From assembly GCF_003369915.1 (NCBI RefSeq), contig NC_046677.1, positions 22,214,913 to 22,278,912 of the forward strand: a DNA stretch of 64,000 nt. Reading direction: 5' to 3'. Below the pieces are notes generated by a model. The model was not told the origin of the DNA. It saw only the letters and a program-made list of their open reading frames with translations, and searched no databases. This document shows positions 1-10,481 of this stretch, piece by piece. The translations under genes were made by a program, and so were the position numbers. The DNA comes from Drosophila miranda. Its lineage: Eukaryota; Arthropoda; Insecta; Diptera; Drosophilidae. The stretch's first letter is position 1. Every line of letters begins with the position of its first letter.

Positions 1-2659
1 AGAGTTTTCGTTTTACGTACTTAAGTGCAGAGCGGCCTGCCCTTTGCATTGAATTTTATTTATTTTCTATGACTTTTATTCGTTTTTAACTGCTAGTCAG
101 TAATGCAGATACACATACATTTAATACGTAGAATTCCGCGAAATGAGAAACTTAAAAACTTAAAGAATTCAATATTATATTGTTGTTTTAGCAAAACCGA
201 AAGTAAAAGGCTATTTATTTTATATCTTATATTGCGATACGGCAAATCAATTGTTACACCCCAAACCCAACCCCACCCACAAAATTTTTTATTTCCACAT
301 ATATTTTATATATGTTTATATATTTTCTGCGGCCATGCACAGAGAGAATTCAAAATTCAACTTTAAGAACTGTATATCATTTTTTTAAGAGCTCCAAGAC
401 TTGAAGACACACACCCACACACACACACACACACAAACACACAAAACACACACAAACACATATACACACAAAGACCCAGAAAGAAAGTAGGAAAAAACAA
501 AAAACCCTATATTTTATAGTTTCCTTTGTAAATATTGTTTATTTAATTATTTATAAGTTAAATAGAGACAGACATTTTCTAACACTTAGGCCGTATGCAA
601 AAAACTTAAAAAATACTTCTGCAAAAATAGGAAAGAATAAATTTGATTTATTATTTACATTTAATAGAAATATAGCTATTTTTCACAAGCTAAAGCAAAT
701 AAATTATACCAGTTATCATACAAAACGCACACAAAACATCAAACCAGAGAGAGTGCCTCGACAATGGAATACCCTATTGCTTAATAGACAACAATGGGGG
801 CTTTAAGATACTTCAGGAACCTATTTTCTGCATCCTGGCTGCCGCCATCCTGGTGGGATGATGTGTCCGAGATCATCTAGGTGTTCATCCGGATGGAAAG
901 CCGGCCACTTGCGTATAAGTTATGTATATGCTTTATGAGGTTCCTTCTGAACCTACATGCACCCCTACGGTGGGGTACCAGGCATAGCCAGAGTCTTGGT
1001 TATGCACTTCTGAATGCAGTCTCTGAGGCGTTATGGGCACGCGGCTGACCTCCGGACCGCTCTCTGCGCTGCGGGTCGAGCGGAACCGTTGCGCCAAAAG
1101 GCAACCAAGGATGGCTGCAAAACAATTAAAAGCACGCAGCGCACCTCCAGCGTCTAATTACAAATTGGAGTCATTGAATTTATTAAAATCGGCCCCGCGT
1201 AAATTGCACAGCAATGCACTTGAGACACGCGAACTGATATTGTGGGCCATCGGATCGCCGCTCCTTGGTTCTCATTACTCGGTCATAATTCACTGCGCCT
1301 GCCCGGTTCAAGTATCCCTAAGAACAGACCCCATCCAGCCCATCCAAGTTATCCGCTACTGCCACGGCAATAATAGTTTGCTATGGTTTTATTTTTAAAA
1401 TAATTACGCTTAAATCTTGCCCCAAAGAGGTTGGTCTGCAAGTGCACGTTAATTAAGGCCAATTACAAAACGTACGTATACTTCGGTGTGCCAAAGCTTT
1501 AATGTCAGATTCTTTAGGGGGCTTGAACCCCAATTTTGTACCATGCCCATTTCGATTGGGTTTTGTCGTAAGAGCAAAAAGTCCATTAACAGCACAGACA
1601 ACTATTTACAATTTTTATATTTCTTTCCGATTTCTTGCAGCCTTTCCTAAACTATTCAAATTATTGAATATATTAACAGAAATTTGTATGTTAGAGGAAA
1701 ACGTTTTGTTAAAAAATGATTTTTTTCGATCGTCAGCAAAGAGTATAGGGAGGTTACGACTTAGGGAATGCTTGCAGCGTGCATTTAATTAATGAATACA
1801 TATCTCAGAAATTCATGCCCGGACACGACCGATTCCCAATTTTACATGATTGACATCTAACCTGCATCTATGTATGTAGATCCAGATGAGCCACCTGTCG
1901 ACGATACTCAGTACCATTTGCTTAAATAGTTGTTTTTACATATTCGTGACATGTAATTATACATTGCTATTTACTTGTTTCAATCTACATCTACTGGTGG
2001 CCTAAGGATACAGATTCAGATCAAGAATATATATATATAATCCCTCTAAAAATATATCGATTGATCTATTGGATATATTTGGTAGTGTCACAGCTCGTTC
2101 TTAGCACTCAGCAAATAATTAGAATTAATTAATGAAATGTAACAAATATATGAAGATATTTAGACAATATACGTGAGACGAGCAATATATGTTGAGTGAA
2201 CTGAAAACAGGCTGTGCAACAGGGCGGATGTGTTCATTGGTGCCCTTTCGCAGCCAAAAGAGCGAGTAGAACTTGAAGAGAGATGCACTCCCCTGTGTTC
2301 TGAACTTGGATTTTTACTGCGACTCGCGTTGGTTTGTGACGTCACAGGACTGTGCAGCAGAGACCCGGGCCTCGCGACAGATGACCTACTAATACAAATG
2401 CCAGCTCATTTTAGCTTGCAACGAATGACCCCAATTCTTGGCAACAAGCAACAGTTTGCGCCCTCAGTGAATGGAAAAACATCCAGAAGAGAAAACACAG
2501 TGAACGGTGAACCTGCAAACAGACCGTTTGTTTGTATCTGTGATTTTCCTGTTGCATTTAAAAATTGGTTTATTTTTTCTTTTTGCAATAAAGAGTGTCA
2601 TAGTTTGAGGGTGGAACGAAATACACATGTATATGAATAAACTTCTCCGATTTAAATGA
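1..2659. other. AT-rich non-coding stretch, no gene recognised
   Basis: I see no convincing coding exon here. The first 750 bases are very A/T rich, with several AATAAA-like hexamers and a CA-dinucleotide tract, which is the look of a long 3' UTR or its downstream flank. The gene it would belong to lies outside the window, so this is only a guess. Open frames at about 1033-1398 and 2230-2640 have no recognisable domain or splice context. Confidence 0.4.
404..472. repeat. CA-dinucleotide microsatellite
   Basis: A run of CA repeats with occasional AA and AC interruptions, embedded in A/T-rich sequence. It is a simple repeat and is probably length-variable between individuals. Confidence 0.85.
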
Positions 2660-2713
2660 AGCCTACGTTTTTGTGAGCGGATTTTATTCATCTTAATCAT
2701 CCTAGTCGCAATC

Positions 2714-2991
2714 ATGATAATCGACGGTAAGGAAAATGTAAAACAGGTGTAAAACCAATGACTAATATTCAATAACTTTAAACAGAAGAAATTCAAAGCG
2801 ACAGCGGTATTGAAACTGAAGACAGCGATAGCTCCCACAGCAGCAGAGAGTCCACTCCAGAGCCCATAGCAATCCATCTAAATCAGTACAGAAGGTCACT
2901 ATTAGAAGGTCTGCGTTTGATAAAAATAAGAAAGAATGTGCTAAGGAAAGTAATTAAGATTCTCCAGTCACCACGCAGCGACTTAAAATAG
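2714..2991 (+). CDS. Possible small two-exon gene, unknown function
   Basis: Exon 1 (2714-2726) encodes MIID and ends at a good GTAAGG donor. A 59-base intron, a typical fly size, ends in CAG, and exon 2 (2786-2991) continues in frame to a TAG stop, giving 72 residues. Exon 2 starts with an acidic, serine-rich stretch (EEIQSDSGIETEDSDSS) followed by SRESTPEP. It ends with a basic amphipathic segment rich in Leu, Ile, Arg and Lys. The composition is protein-like and unlike the flanks, but I recognise no family. A larger gene with further 5' exons, or chance, are the alternatives. Confidence 0.35.
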
Positions 2992-3228
2992 GAGTTTTAG
3001 AAACTGCCGCAAAATTCAAATTTCTTCAGTGAGTAATAACAGAATAATACTCGTACATTACGTGGATTTAAATAAAGTGTGTATCATGGACGATATATTG
3101 TTCCACTCGCCGACGCGTCGGTACCTCCTCCGCTCTCGTCATCTCGGGAGGTCCAAGGTATGTGTCGACAATGTGGCGTTCAGTCCGATGCAGCAGGGTC
3201 TAATTTAGTGGTTCTCCATTTACCCGAT

Positions 3229-3315
3229 CCCACGGAACGGATTTTGATGCAGTTTGATTCTCTGGATCCTCACGATCCTGGGAGACTTGGTCCTTCCTCG
3301 GTCTGGCCGATTTTG
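3229..3315 (+). repeat. Partial copy of dispersed repeat motif
   Basis: This stretch (GATTTTGATGCAGTTTGATT, then GATCCTGGGAGACTTGGTCC) is a diverged copy of a motif found again at about 3537-3600, inside the adjacent palindrome arm, and at about 43130-43195. It shows that the repeat family is mosaic, with internally reiterated modules. It sits immediately outside the left palindrome arm and is not mirrored on the right side. Confidence 0.6.
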
Positions 3316-4925
3316 ATTTAGCATTTCGTTAGAATACTGGTTTTTCTCTATATCTATATCTCGCTATATCTCTGCTATTCGGCAGCCGATCGGAGTGCGG
3401 CATGTCTTTTCGTGATCGGGAGAGTCCTGCCAATCGACTGCCATCGGAAAAGGGACTTCCATTTCCTCACGATTTTCGCAAAAAATCATGATGGTTACAT
3501 CATTAAAATTGCCAAAAATCGGCCTCATTTTCAACGTCGAGATTTTGATGCAGTTCGACAGTCTGGATTCTCGCGATCCTGGGAGAGTTGGTTCTGCACC
3601 GATCTGGCCCTATTTGTCTGAAATATAGCCATCCGAAAATTTGCATATCATTAAAATACTGTTACTTTATTTAACCCTTCCTTTATTTTAGCAGATCGCA
3701 CCCTCCGGTGGATAGGAATACCTTTTGCGTTCCCGTGCTCACCGATTTGCCCACCATTGTTTACCAGGGGCATACCGGCTCATAAGAGGGAGTGTGCGCT
3801 CGATGACTGCTATGCACTCCAGGCGCTTCACCGGCTGACATCGTGAACTCCGGCTGGCTCCTGCGCAGGGGTATATTATTCATGTTCTCTCACAGGACAG
3901 AGTCCTATCCAAGCATTACCGAGGCGTACTCGAGACACACCGAGTCCTATTCCAGCAAGACAGAATCGTATCCCAGCATGACAGAAGCGCACCCCTGCAA
4001 GATCCTAACCTAACAAGCCATCGTCCTCCTTCAACCTGGCCAACGACAACAAGGACTTTGACTATGGCAATCAAGAGAGGGGCTACGCGGGCTACTAGAC
4101 TCTAGATAAATATCGTTGTTGTTATGTCTAAGGATATATACGTCCATTCATTTAGATAGTAGATACAAATTTGTTGCACTTGTATCTTTATTTATACTAA
4201 GCTAAGTTATGATGAATAAAACTATTGAAAAATCATCCTTGCTGTATCCTGATTTGGGGAAAATATAGCGGGGAATGTCGGGAAAAAATAGCAGAGAAAA
4301 TTTAATATTTTTGATTCTCTAAAATGTCCTTGATCCTTGATAAGGACTCTATCAAATCAGGGACATTTTTTGGATCATAGGAAGCTATCGCACGCCCAGA
4401 TCGGCCCACAAATTAAAGCGAAAACTAAATATGTATGGTGGGGTTGTTGGATTCCTTACCGAAGGATCAAGGACATTTTTCTGATCACGTGGGGCCATGG
4501 CACGCCTCGATAGGGCCACACATAAGGCAGAAAACAAGATATATAGATCTGGAGAAAATATCCTTGATCCTTGGTCCATGATAAGTTTTCCTACAGATCA
4601 AGGATGTAATTCTGAACCCAGGAAGCTGTCGCACGCTCCGATTCGAACACACATAAGGCAAAAAACAAGATATATAGATCTGGAGAAAATATCCTTGATC
4701 CTTGGTCCATGATAAGTTTTCCTACAGATCAAGGATGTAATTCCGAACCCAGGAAGCTATCGCACGTCCCGATCGGGCCACAAATAACGGCGAAAACAAT
4801 AAAAGTTGGTGCGGTCGATTGTTGTACAACAACAACCCTCGACTTGCGACCGCTCAAATGGCAGAAAACGAGAATTTCAGATCTGGGATACCAGGCGAAC
4901 AGAAATCAGCAGAAGGTCGCTGGTT
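3316..4925 (+). repeat. Left arm of large palindrome (dispersed repeat)
   Basis: Read forwards, this arm matches the reverse complement of 5004-6461 almost base for base. Landmarks are the ATTTCGTTAGAATACTGG start, the GGCAGCCGATCGGAGTGCGG block, the AAGCTAAGTTATGATGAATA block and the CAGATCTGGGATACCAGGCG end. It is about 150 bases longer than the right arm, because a 131-base unit is present twice. There is no transposase or reverse-transcriptase-like frame in the arm, so I read it as a non-autonomous foldback-like element or a repeat locus that became palindromic. A more diverged single arm of the same family is at 43091-43885. Confidence 0.85.
4519..4780 (+). repeat. 131-base tandem duplication within left arm
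   Basis: Two adjacent units begin with CACATAAGGC at 4519 and 4650. Each runs through AGATATATAGATCTGGAGAA, then CCTTGATCCTTGGTCC, and ends near CCCAGGAAGCT. The right palindrome arm has only one unit (about 5150-5275). The tandem expansion, or loss of a unit, therefore happened after the palindrome formed. Confidence 0.8.
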
Positions 4926-5003
4926 TTTTAATTTTTAAAAATTTTTTTGCTCTTCCGTTTTTAAACTCCCAAAAGTATGCAACACATTTTTTAAAGAAAA
5001 AAA

Positions 5004-6461
5004 CCAGCCACCTTCTGCTGATTTCTGTTCGCCTGGTATCCCAGATCTGAAATTCTCGTTCTTGGGAATTTGAGCGGTCGCAACTTGAGAGTTGTTGTTG
5101 TAAAACAAACTTTTGTTTTTTTCTCCGTTATTTTAGGCCCGATCGGGACGTGCGACAGCTTCCTGTCTTCGGAACTATATCCTTGATCTGTAGGACTACG
5201 TATCAAGGACCAAGGATCAAGGATATTTTCTCCAGATCTATATATCTTGTTTTCTGCCTTATGTGTGGCCCTATCGAGGCGTGCCATGGCCCCACGTGAT
5301 CAGAAAAATGTCCTTGATCCTTCGGTAAGGAATCCAACAACCCCACCATACATATTTAGTTTTCGCTTTAATTTGTGGGCCGATCTGGGCGTGCGATAGC
5401 TTCCTATGATCCAAAAAATGTCCCTGATTTGATAGAGTCCTTATCAAGGATCAAGGACATTTTAGAGAATCAAAAATATTAAATTTTCTCTGCTATTTTT
5501 TCCCTACATTCCCCGCTATATTTTCCCCAAATCAGGATACAGCAAGGATGATTTTTCAATAGTTTTATTCATCATAACTTAGCTTAGTATAAATAAAGAT
5601 ACAAGTGCAACAAATTTGTATCTACTATCTAAATGAATGGACGTATATATCCTTAGACATAACAACAACGATATTTATCTAGAGTCTAGTAGCCCGCGTA
5701 GCCCCTCTCTTGATTGCCATAGTCAAAGTCCTTGTTGTCGTTGGCCAGGTTGAAGGAGGACGATGGCTTGTTAGGTTAGGATCTTGCAGGGGTGCGCTTC
5801 TGTCATGCTGGGATAAGATTCTGTCTTGCTGGAATAGGACTCGGTGTGTCTCGAGTACGCCTCGGTAATGCTTGGATAGGACTCTGTCCTGTGAGAGAAC
5901 ATGAATAATATACCCCTGCGCAGGAGCCAGCCGGAGTTCACGATGTCAGCCGGTGAAGCGCCTGGAGTGCATAGCAGTCATCGAGCGCACACTCCCTCTT
6001 ATGAGCCGGTATGCCCCTGGTAAACAATGGTGGGCAAATCGGTGAGCACGGGAACGCAAAAGGTATTCCTAGCCACCGGAGGGTGCGATCTGCTAAAATA
6101 AAGGAAGGGTTAAATAAAGTAACAGTATTTTAATGATATGCAAATTTTCGGATGGCTATATTTCAGACAAATAGGGCCAGATCGGTACAGAACCAACTCT
6201 CCCAGGATCGTGAGAATCCAGACTGTCGAACTGCATCAAAATCTCGACGTTGAAAATGAGGCCGATTTTTGGCAATTTTAATGATGTAACCATCATGATT
6301 TTTTGCGAAAATCGTGAAGAAATGGAAGTCCCTTTTTCCGATGGCAGTCGATTGGCAGGACTCTCCCGATCACGAAAAGACATGCCGCACTCCGATCGGC
6401 TGCCGAATAGCAAAGATATAGAGTGCAGAAAAAACAGTATTCTAACGAAATACTAAATCCA
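5004..6461 (-). repeat. Right arm of large palindrome (dispersed repeat)
   Basis: This is the reverse complement of the left arm with only scattered differences. An A/T-rich spacer of about 78 bases (4926-5003) separates the arms. The outer end runs straight into the 3' flank of the dUTPase gene. The outer 160 bases (6300-6461) are also part of the block duplicated in inverted orientation at 39165-42972, so that duplication ends inside this repeat. Confidence 0.85.
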
Positions 6462-7011
6462 AATCTTCGGAAGGCTATATCTCAGACAAATAGCAATCGC
6501 GAGCAATCAGCCAAGAGAACAGTACGAAAACCGGGTTAAACATTTGAAGACAGACGGTAGAATCATCCAAGGTCGGTGAGCTGAACATCAAGCAGGATGA
6601 GATTAGGGAATTCAATCTGATTTCGGCCATTGAGAAAATCAGCTTCCTGCCAGTCGAGAACTTCACTAAAATCAACAGTAAAATCTTCCAATTGCCCTGC
6701 GATTCAACTTTTCGCAGATCTGGTTGAGCAGGACTACCCTCACATATAATGATAGGCTGCCGTTTATGCTTGCTTAACTAACTTCGTGACTTGTCACCGC
6801 TTAAGAACGTTTAATTATTAAAAACAAAAAAGTTTCTGAACAACTTTTTTAAAATTTGCTTAAAAAACGAGTTACTGTTGGGAATTAACTTATTTCAACA
6901 TATTTTCATAATATTTAATGACACTTTTAGGGGAACTTATGGAAATCGAATGAATGGTCAATGTAATGGACCGATAAGATAATGAAAAATGTTTTTTCGC
7001 TTAAGATAACA
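6462..7011 (-). other. 3' flank of dUTPase copy 1, non-coding, duplicated
   Basis: I see no coding potential. The region holds the 3' UTR of the dUTPase gene and A/T-rich flank. It is present again, inverted and almost identical, at 42264-42817. The segment 6888-6991 is present a third time at about 42978-43090. Confidence 0.7.
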
Positions 7012-7572
7012 TTATGTGGCAATGGGGGTGGGAGTGGCCTCTGGCTCGGCTGGCGGTGCCTTCTCTCCGTTGCCGTTCTTGGCAGCTGGCAGATCTTTGA
7101 CTCCTGTTGAGCCGAAACCGTCCTCCCCACGTTCGGTGTCTTCCAGCTTGTCGACCATTACCAGTTCTGGGTAGAAGATGCGCTCGCAAATGAACTGAGC
7201 AATCCGATCTCCAACCTTCACCTCGAAGTCCGTATCAGAGTGGTTGAAGAGAACGACACCCAGGTTGCCGCGGTAGTCTTCGTCCACCACGCCGGCGCCC
7301 ACATCAATGAAGTTCTTCACGGCCAGGCCAGAGCGAGGAGCGACGCGACCATAGGAGCCCTCCGGAACTTGAACCTGCAGGTCGGTCTTAACAATGGCCT
7401 TACCACGGGCCGGAACTACCACATCGTAAGCACTGCGAAGATCAACGCCGGCTGCCTTTGCAGAGCCGCGGACCGGCTCCAAGGCGTGCTCCGTCAGTTT
7501 GGCGAATCTCAGGACACACTTGTCGATCTTCATCTTGGCAGCTGGAGTGTCGTCGATTATGGGTGAAGACAT
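7012..7572 (-). CDS. dUTPase: Deoxyuridine 5'-triphosphate nucleotidohydrolase, copy 1
   Basis: A 186-residue single-exon protein. It hydrolyses dUTP to dUMP and pyrophosphate, which keeps uracil out of DNA and supplies dTMP synthesis. All five conserved motifs of the trimeric family are visible: [11 protein letters not shown] (I), [10 protein letters not shown] (II), [12 protein letters not shown] with the catalytic Asp (III), GDRIAQFI (IV) and [10 protein letters not shown] (V), the last binding the nucleotide phosphates. A Lys/Ala/Pro-rich tail follows. The start fits the fly protein I remember (ATG, a short leader, then AAK-MKID). One Lys codon of the AAKKMKID leader seen in copy 2 is missing here, a clean three-base deletion outside the catalytic core. 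It is divergent from the ALKBH6-like gene and shares its promoter. Confidence 0.95.
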   Translation of the reverse strand: MSSPIIDDTPAAKMKIDKCVLRFAKLTEHALEPVRGSAKAAGVDLRSAYDVVVPARGKAIVKTDLQVQVPEGSYGRVAPRSGLAVKNFIDVGAGVVDEDYRGNLGVVLFNHSDTDFEVKVGDRIAQFICERIFYPELVMVDKLEDTERGEDGFGSTGVKDLPAAKNGNGEKAPPAEPEATPTPIAT

Positions 7573-8139
7573 CTACAGTGATAGTTACAGTTTAATTATA
7601 TCGAGTTGCAAATTTTTGGCGGCGAATAAGCGTCTACAGTGTGACCGCGGAGCCATTGATAAAATATACCGTCTGACAATCAGAAATTTACCTAAATATA
7701 CCGTCTCATTTTTAAAATATACCGTAAATATACTGACGAATTATCCAAGTTCCATCATACATATTCCTCGTTTTTGATCGAATCTTCATTATGAATCAAT
7801 TTTCTACTTGACTGGCTTGTTTTACATACTTGACTTATTTTCCTGCTACCGCGAATGCTTTGGTTGTTGGCTCAATTTTGGTGCCTCAACAAGTGGTGCC
7901 CACTTACTTAACTCCGCCATGGAAAACAATACTATTTGTAAATATACAGAAAAATATACCTAAGAAAACATGAATAAAAGACATACATATTTAATTCATT
8001 TAAATTTAATATTTTTTAATTTTTTAGCACAGAAAATGTAGATATATTACATTTGTTATCGATAGCTGCCCTGGCCAAATTTAAAGTTAAAATATTGATT
8101 AATACAAATAAATACATTTGATAAATAAAAGTAGGCGCT
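7573..8139. promoter_or_regulatory. Bidirectional promoter with DRE, copy 1
   Basis: A 567-base gap separates two divergent start codons. A perfect TATCGATA (8057-8064) is the DREF-binding element typical of fly replication and housekeeping promoters, which suits dUTPase. No TATA box is placed correctly for either gene. The same arrangement recurs, inverted, at 41133-41699. Confidence 0.65.
8057..8064. promoter_or_regulatory. DRE motif (TATCGATA)
   Basis: A palindromic eight-base DREF site, 76 bases upstream of the ALKBH6-like start codon and within the shared promoter. The same eight bases are at 41208-41215 in the duplicate. Confidence 0.6.
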
Positions 8140-8911
8140 ATGGACTTCACCGGGTTTGAAGTGCGCAAGGTAAGGCAAATATTGAAAATCCCCGCTTCAT
8201 CGTGATTTCACTCTCAATCTGGTGCAGTGCCCACCGACAGCCATGTACATTCCCAATTTCATTACTTCGGAGGAGGAGCAGAGGATTCTCAGCCATATTG
8301 AGCGGACGCCAAAGCCGCGCTGGACGCAGCTGCTTAATCGGCGCCTGGTCAACTATGGCGGTGTTCCGCATCCCAATGGAATGATTGCCGAGGAGATACC
8401 CGAATGGCTGCAGAGCTATGTGGACAAGGTGAATAATCTTGGTGTGTTCGAGTCGCAGAATGCCAATCACGTGCTGGTCAACGAGTATTTGCCCGGGCAG
8501 GGCATCCTTCCTCACACCGATGGACCGCTCTTCTATCCCATCATATCCACAATTTCCTGCGGCGCCCACACCGTTCTGGAGTTCGCCAAGCGTGAGGGGA
8601 CGACAGCAGAGGAAGGTGATGCCTCTGTCGGTGACGGTGACGGTGATGGTGATCAGGCGGGTCGGGTAGTTCTCTTCAAGCTATTGCTGGAGCCGCGAAG
8701 TCTTCTCATTTTGAAGGACACTCTGTACAGTGATTACTTGCACTCCATTGCGGAGACCAAAGAGGATGTACTCTGTGATCGCATTTGCAACTATGATTTG
8801 TGTGAGACCACCTACAAGATGGGGGACCATTTGGTGCGACGCGCCCCCCGCATCTCCCTAACCATACGCAACGTGCCCAAGACCAGCAAAATGAAGCTGA
8901 AGTTCTGCTAG
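8140..8911 (+). CDS. ALKBH6-type 2-oxoglutarate/Fe(II) dioxygenase, copy 1
   Basis: Two exons (8140-8169 and 8228-8911) joined across a 58-base intron give 237 residues starting MDFTGFEVRKCPPTAMYIPN. AlkB-family enzymes use Fe(II), O2 and 2-oxoglutarate to oxidise substrates such as alkylated bases. The ALKBH6 branch has no settled substrate that I know of. Family marks are visible: PRWTQLLNRRLVNYGG, NHVLVNEYLPGQGI, the iron-binding HTD in PHTDGP, a distal His in LHSIAETKEDVL, and the 2-oxoglutarate-binding Arg region RAPRISLTIRN. An acidic Asp/Gly insert (VGDGDGDGDQ) separates the strands. The duplicate at 40361-41132 encodes the same protein. I believe the D. melanogaster counterpart is CG6144, from memory. 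Confidence 0.92.
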
Positions 8912-9581
8912 ACTGACCCGAACCACTCGAACCACGCACTCGTAAACGTAAACGTTGTTGCTGTTGATTAAATGTTAACTAAATGCACGAAGAAACCAGC
9001 CCACTGATGTCAGCCACCAAATAAGCCAACCCAACAGCAATACACCCGGGATATATGGCGACTATCTATGATAATCTGCAAAAAGAATCTTCCGCTAGTT
9101 GTTTAAGCACCCACACGCGCACCTGAGCAATCAATGTTTGCCCACACAAAAGTGCTTTATTTTATCATTAATATTATGTATAGATGATATATATATATAA
9201 ATGTTTGTATTACGTATTTGTGGAGCAATAAGTTCAGCCGTACTGAGAGACAGGCTCCAGACCCAAGTTCCTTAACCCTGCTGGGTGTTCAGCCTGTCTG
9301 CATCCGGCCTTATAGATTTAGTTTCGCGAGCAATTTTAAAGAGCAATCCACGGCTGAGAGCCATGAATTGTGTGTTGTTAAATGGAGAACGATGCGCTCT
9401 GTACTGTGCTCTGTATGCGCATCGCTATACTCCATACAAATCCTGTGTGTATTTTTGTAACCGTTTTTCACCATGCACCGAAAAATGATATGGATCAATT
9501 CCAAAAAGTGTTGCAAATAAAAGTTATTGTCGATTGTTACCACACGCGCGTGTCCTTCTACCGCTTTTCACTAACGCCCTG
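8912..9581. other. Convergent 3' UTR region
   Basis: Two genes converge here. An AATAAA on the plus strand at 9516-9521 could serve the ALKBH6-like gene. A minus-strand AATAAA (9156-9161) could serve the 299-residue gene. If both are used, the 3' UTRs overlap by roughly 350 bases. I see no coding frame. The whole stretch is repeated inverted at 39690-40360. Confidence 0.5.
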
Positions 9582-10481
9582 TTAGGCGTCAGCCTCCTGC
9601 CACTCCAGACGAAACTCCCGCTCGAATACCAGGCGGTCGTATAGACGCACTTCGCTGATCCTCGCCGAGATGTCCAGCCGCAGCTCGCTCACCGCCAGAT
9701 GAAAGTTCTGACGCACGGTCCGTTGCTTGTCCGGCGTCAGCTGATTGAGGGGCTTCCTAAAGATGCTGATAATGCGCTGGAGGTGATACTCCACGCTGGC
9801 GCAGCGCCCAATGCAGACCCAGAGGTTCTCCGGGTCATGTATGTTGCCCGGGAAGCGGGTGCGTTGATCAAACGGAGCCTTGCCCGATAGCAGAGCCCTC
9901 ACCTCGGCCACAATCTCCTGGTGTGTCTTCAGGTCTCTTGTGCTCAGGCTCGTGAACTCGTATTTGTCGCAAAAGTACATAAGTTCAGAGATGGCCACCC
10001 AGGGCTGCGAGGAGAGCGTTGTATGGTGGTTCGACCAGTTGGAGTACCCTGCTGGCGTCGGGGATTTGGTGGCAGTGGCCGCAGCGGCTGCAGTGCCCGT
10101 GGCAGGGGGAGGGGTCTTCGTTGGGCTTTCCAGTTTGGGTGGCATGGCTTTGGCCGCGTCCAGGCCATTTGTGGTTTTCTTTTGTATGCTCTGCAGCTGC
10201 TCCATTTCCTTCTCGTGCTCGCGGGCCCTGAGGTAGGCCTCCTTCTTCATTTGCAGCTCCTGCAGTTTGGTTAGCTTCGGCGGCGAAGAAGATCTTGTGA
10301 ATATGCTGGCCGGCGATTTGGTTGCCGGTGCCGGAACACCACCTATACTCAAAGTGGACTCATTCTCTGTGTAGATCACATGCCCGTTTGTGTCCAGCGA
10401 TGCACTGCGCCCATACTTGGCCCGATACCGCTCCAGGGTGTCCAGTGAGAAACTGAGCTCCTTCTTAATGGCTTTCTGCAT
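9582..10481 (-). CDS. Conserved 299-aa protein of unknown function, intact copy
   Basis: A single-exon 299-residue frame, GC-rich and clearly coding. Residues 1-60 are polar (MQKAIKKELSFSLDTLERYR). About 68-100 form a charged helix (LTKLQELQMKKEAYLRAREHEKEMEQLQ) that is probably coiled coil. About 100-160 are low-complexity Ala/Pro/Thr-rich linker. The last 140 residues (SQPWVAISELMYFCDKYEF... to EWQEADA) look like a compact helical domain and are the best-preserved part. I do not recognise the family. The C-terminal half, but not the N-terminus, is duplicated at 39165-39679, where a stop truncates it. This is therefore the functional copy, and the 6-10 kb locus is likely the original site. 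Confidence 0.8.
   Translation of the reverse strand: MQKAIKKELSFSLDTLERYRAKYGRSASLDTNGHVIYTENESTLSIGGVPAPATKSPASIFTRSSSPPKLTKLQELQMKKEAYLRAREHEKEMEQLQSIQKKTTNGLDAAKAMPPKLESPTKTPPPATGTAAAAATATKSPTPAGYSNWSNHHTTLSSQPWVAISELMYFCDKYEFTSLSTRDLKTHQEIVAEVRALLSGKAPFDQRTRFPGNIHDPENLWVCIGRCASVEYHLQRIISIFRKPLNQLTPDKQRTVRQNFHLAVSELRLDISARISEVRLYDRLVFEREFRLEWQEADA

Noticed and set aside
1033-1398. 121-codon open frame on the plus strand
   Set aside because: No domain, no splice context, and composition like the surrounding non-coding DNA.
2230-2640. 136-codon plus-strand frame, with opposite-strand frames at 2406-2877
   Set aside because: Both strands are equally open and neither product resembles a protein family; the spliced reading at 2714-2991 explains part of the region better.
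4497-5287. Repeated frames beginning MARLDRATHKAENKIYRS in the palindrome
   Set aside because: They occur because the same repeat unit is present in several copies on both strands; no protein character.
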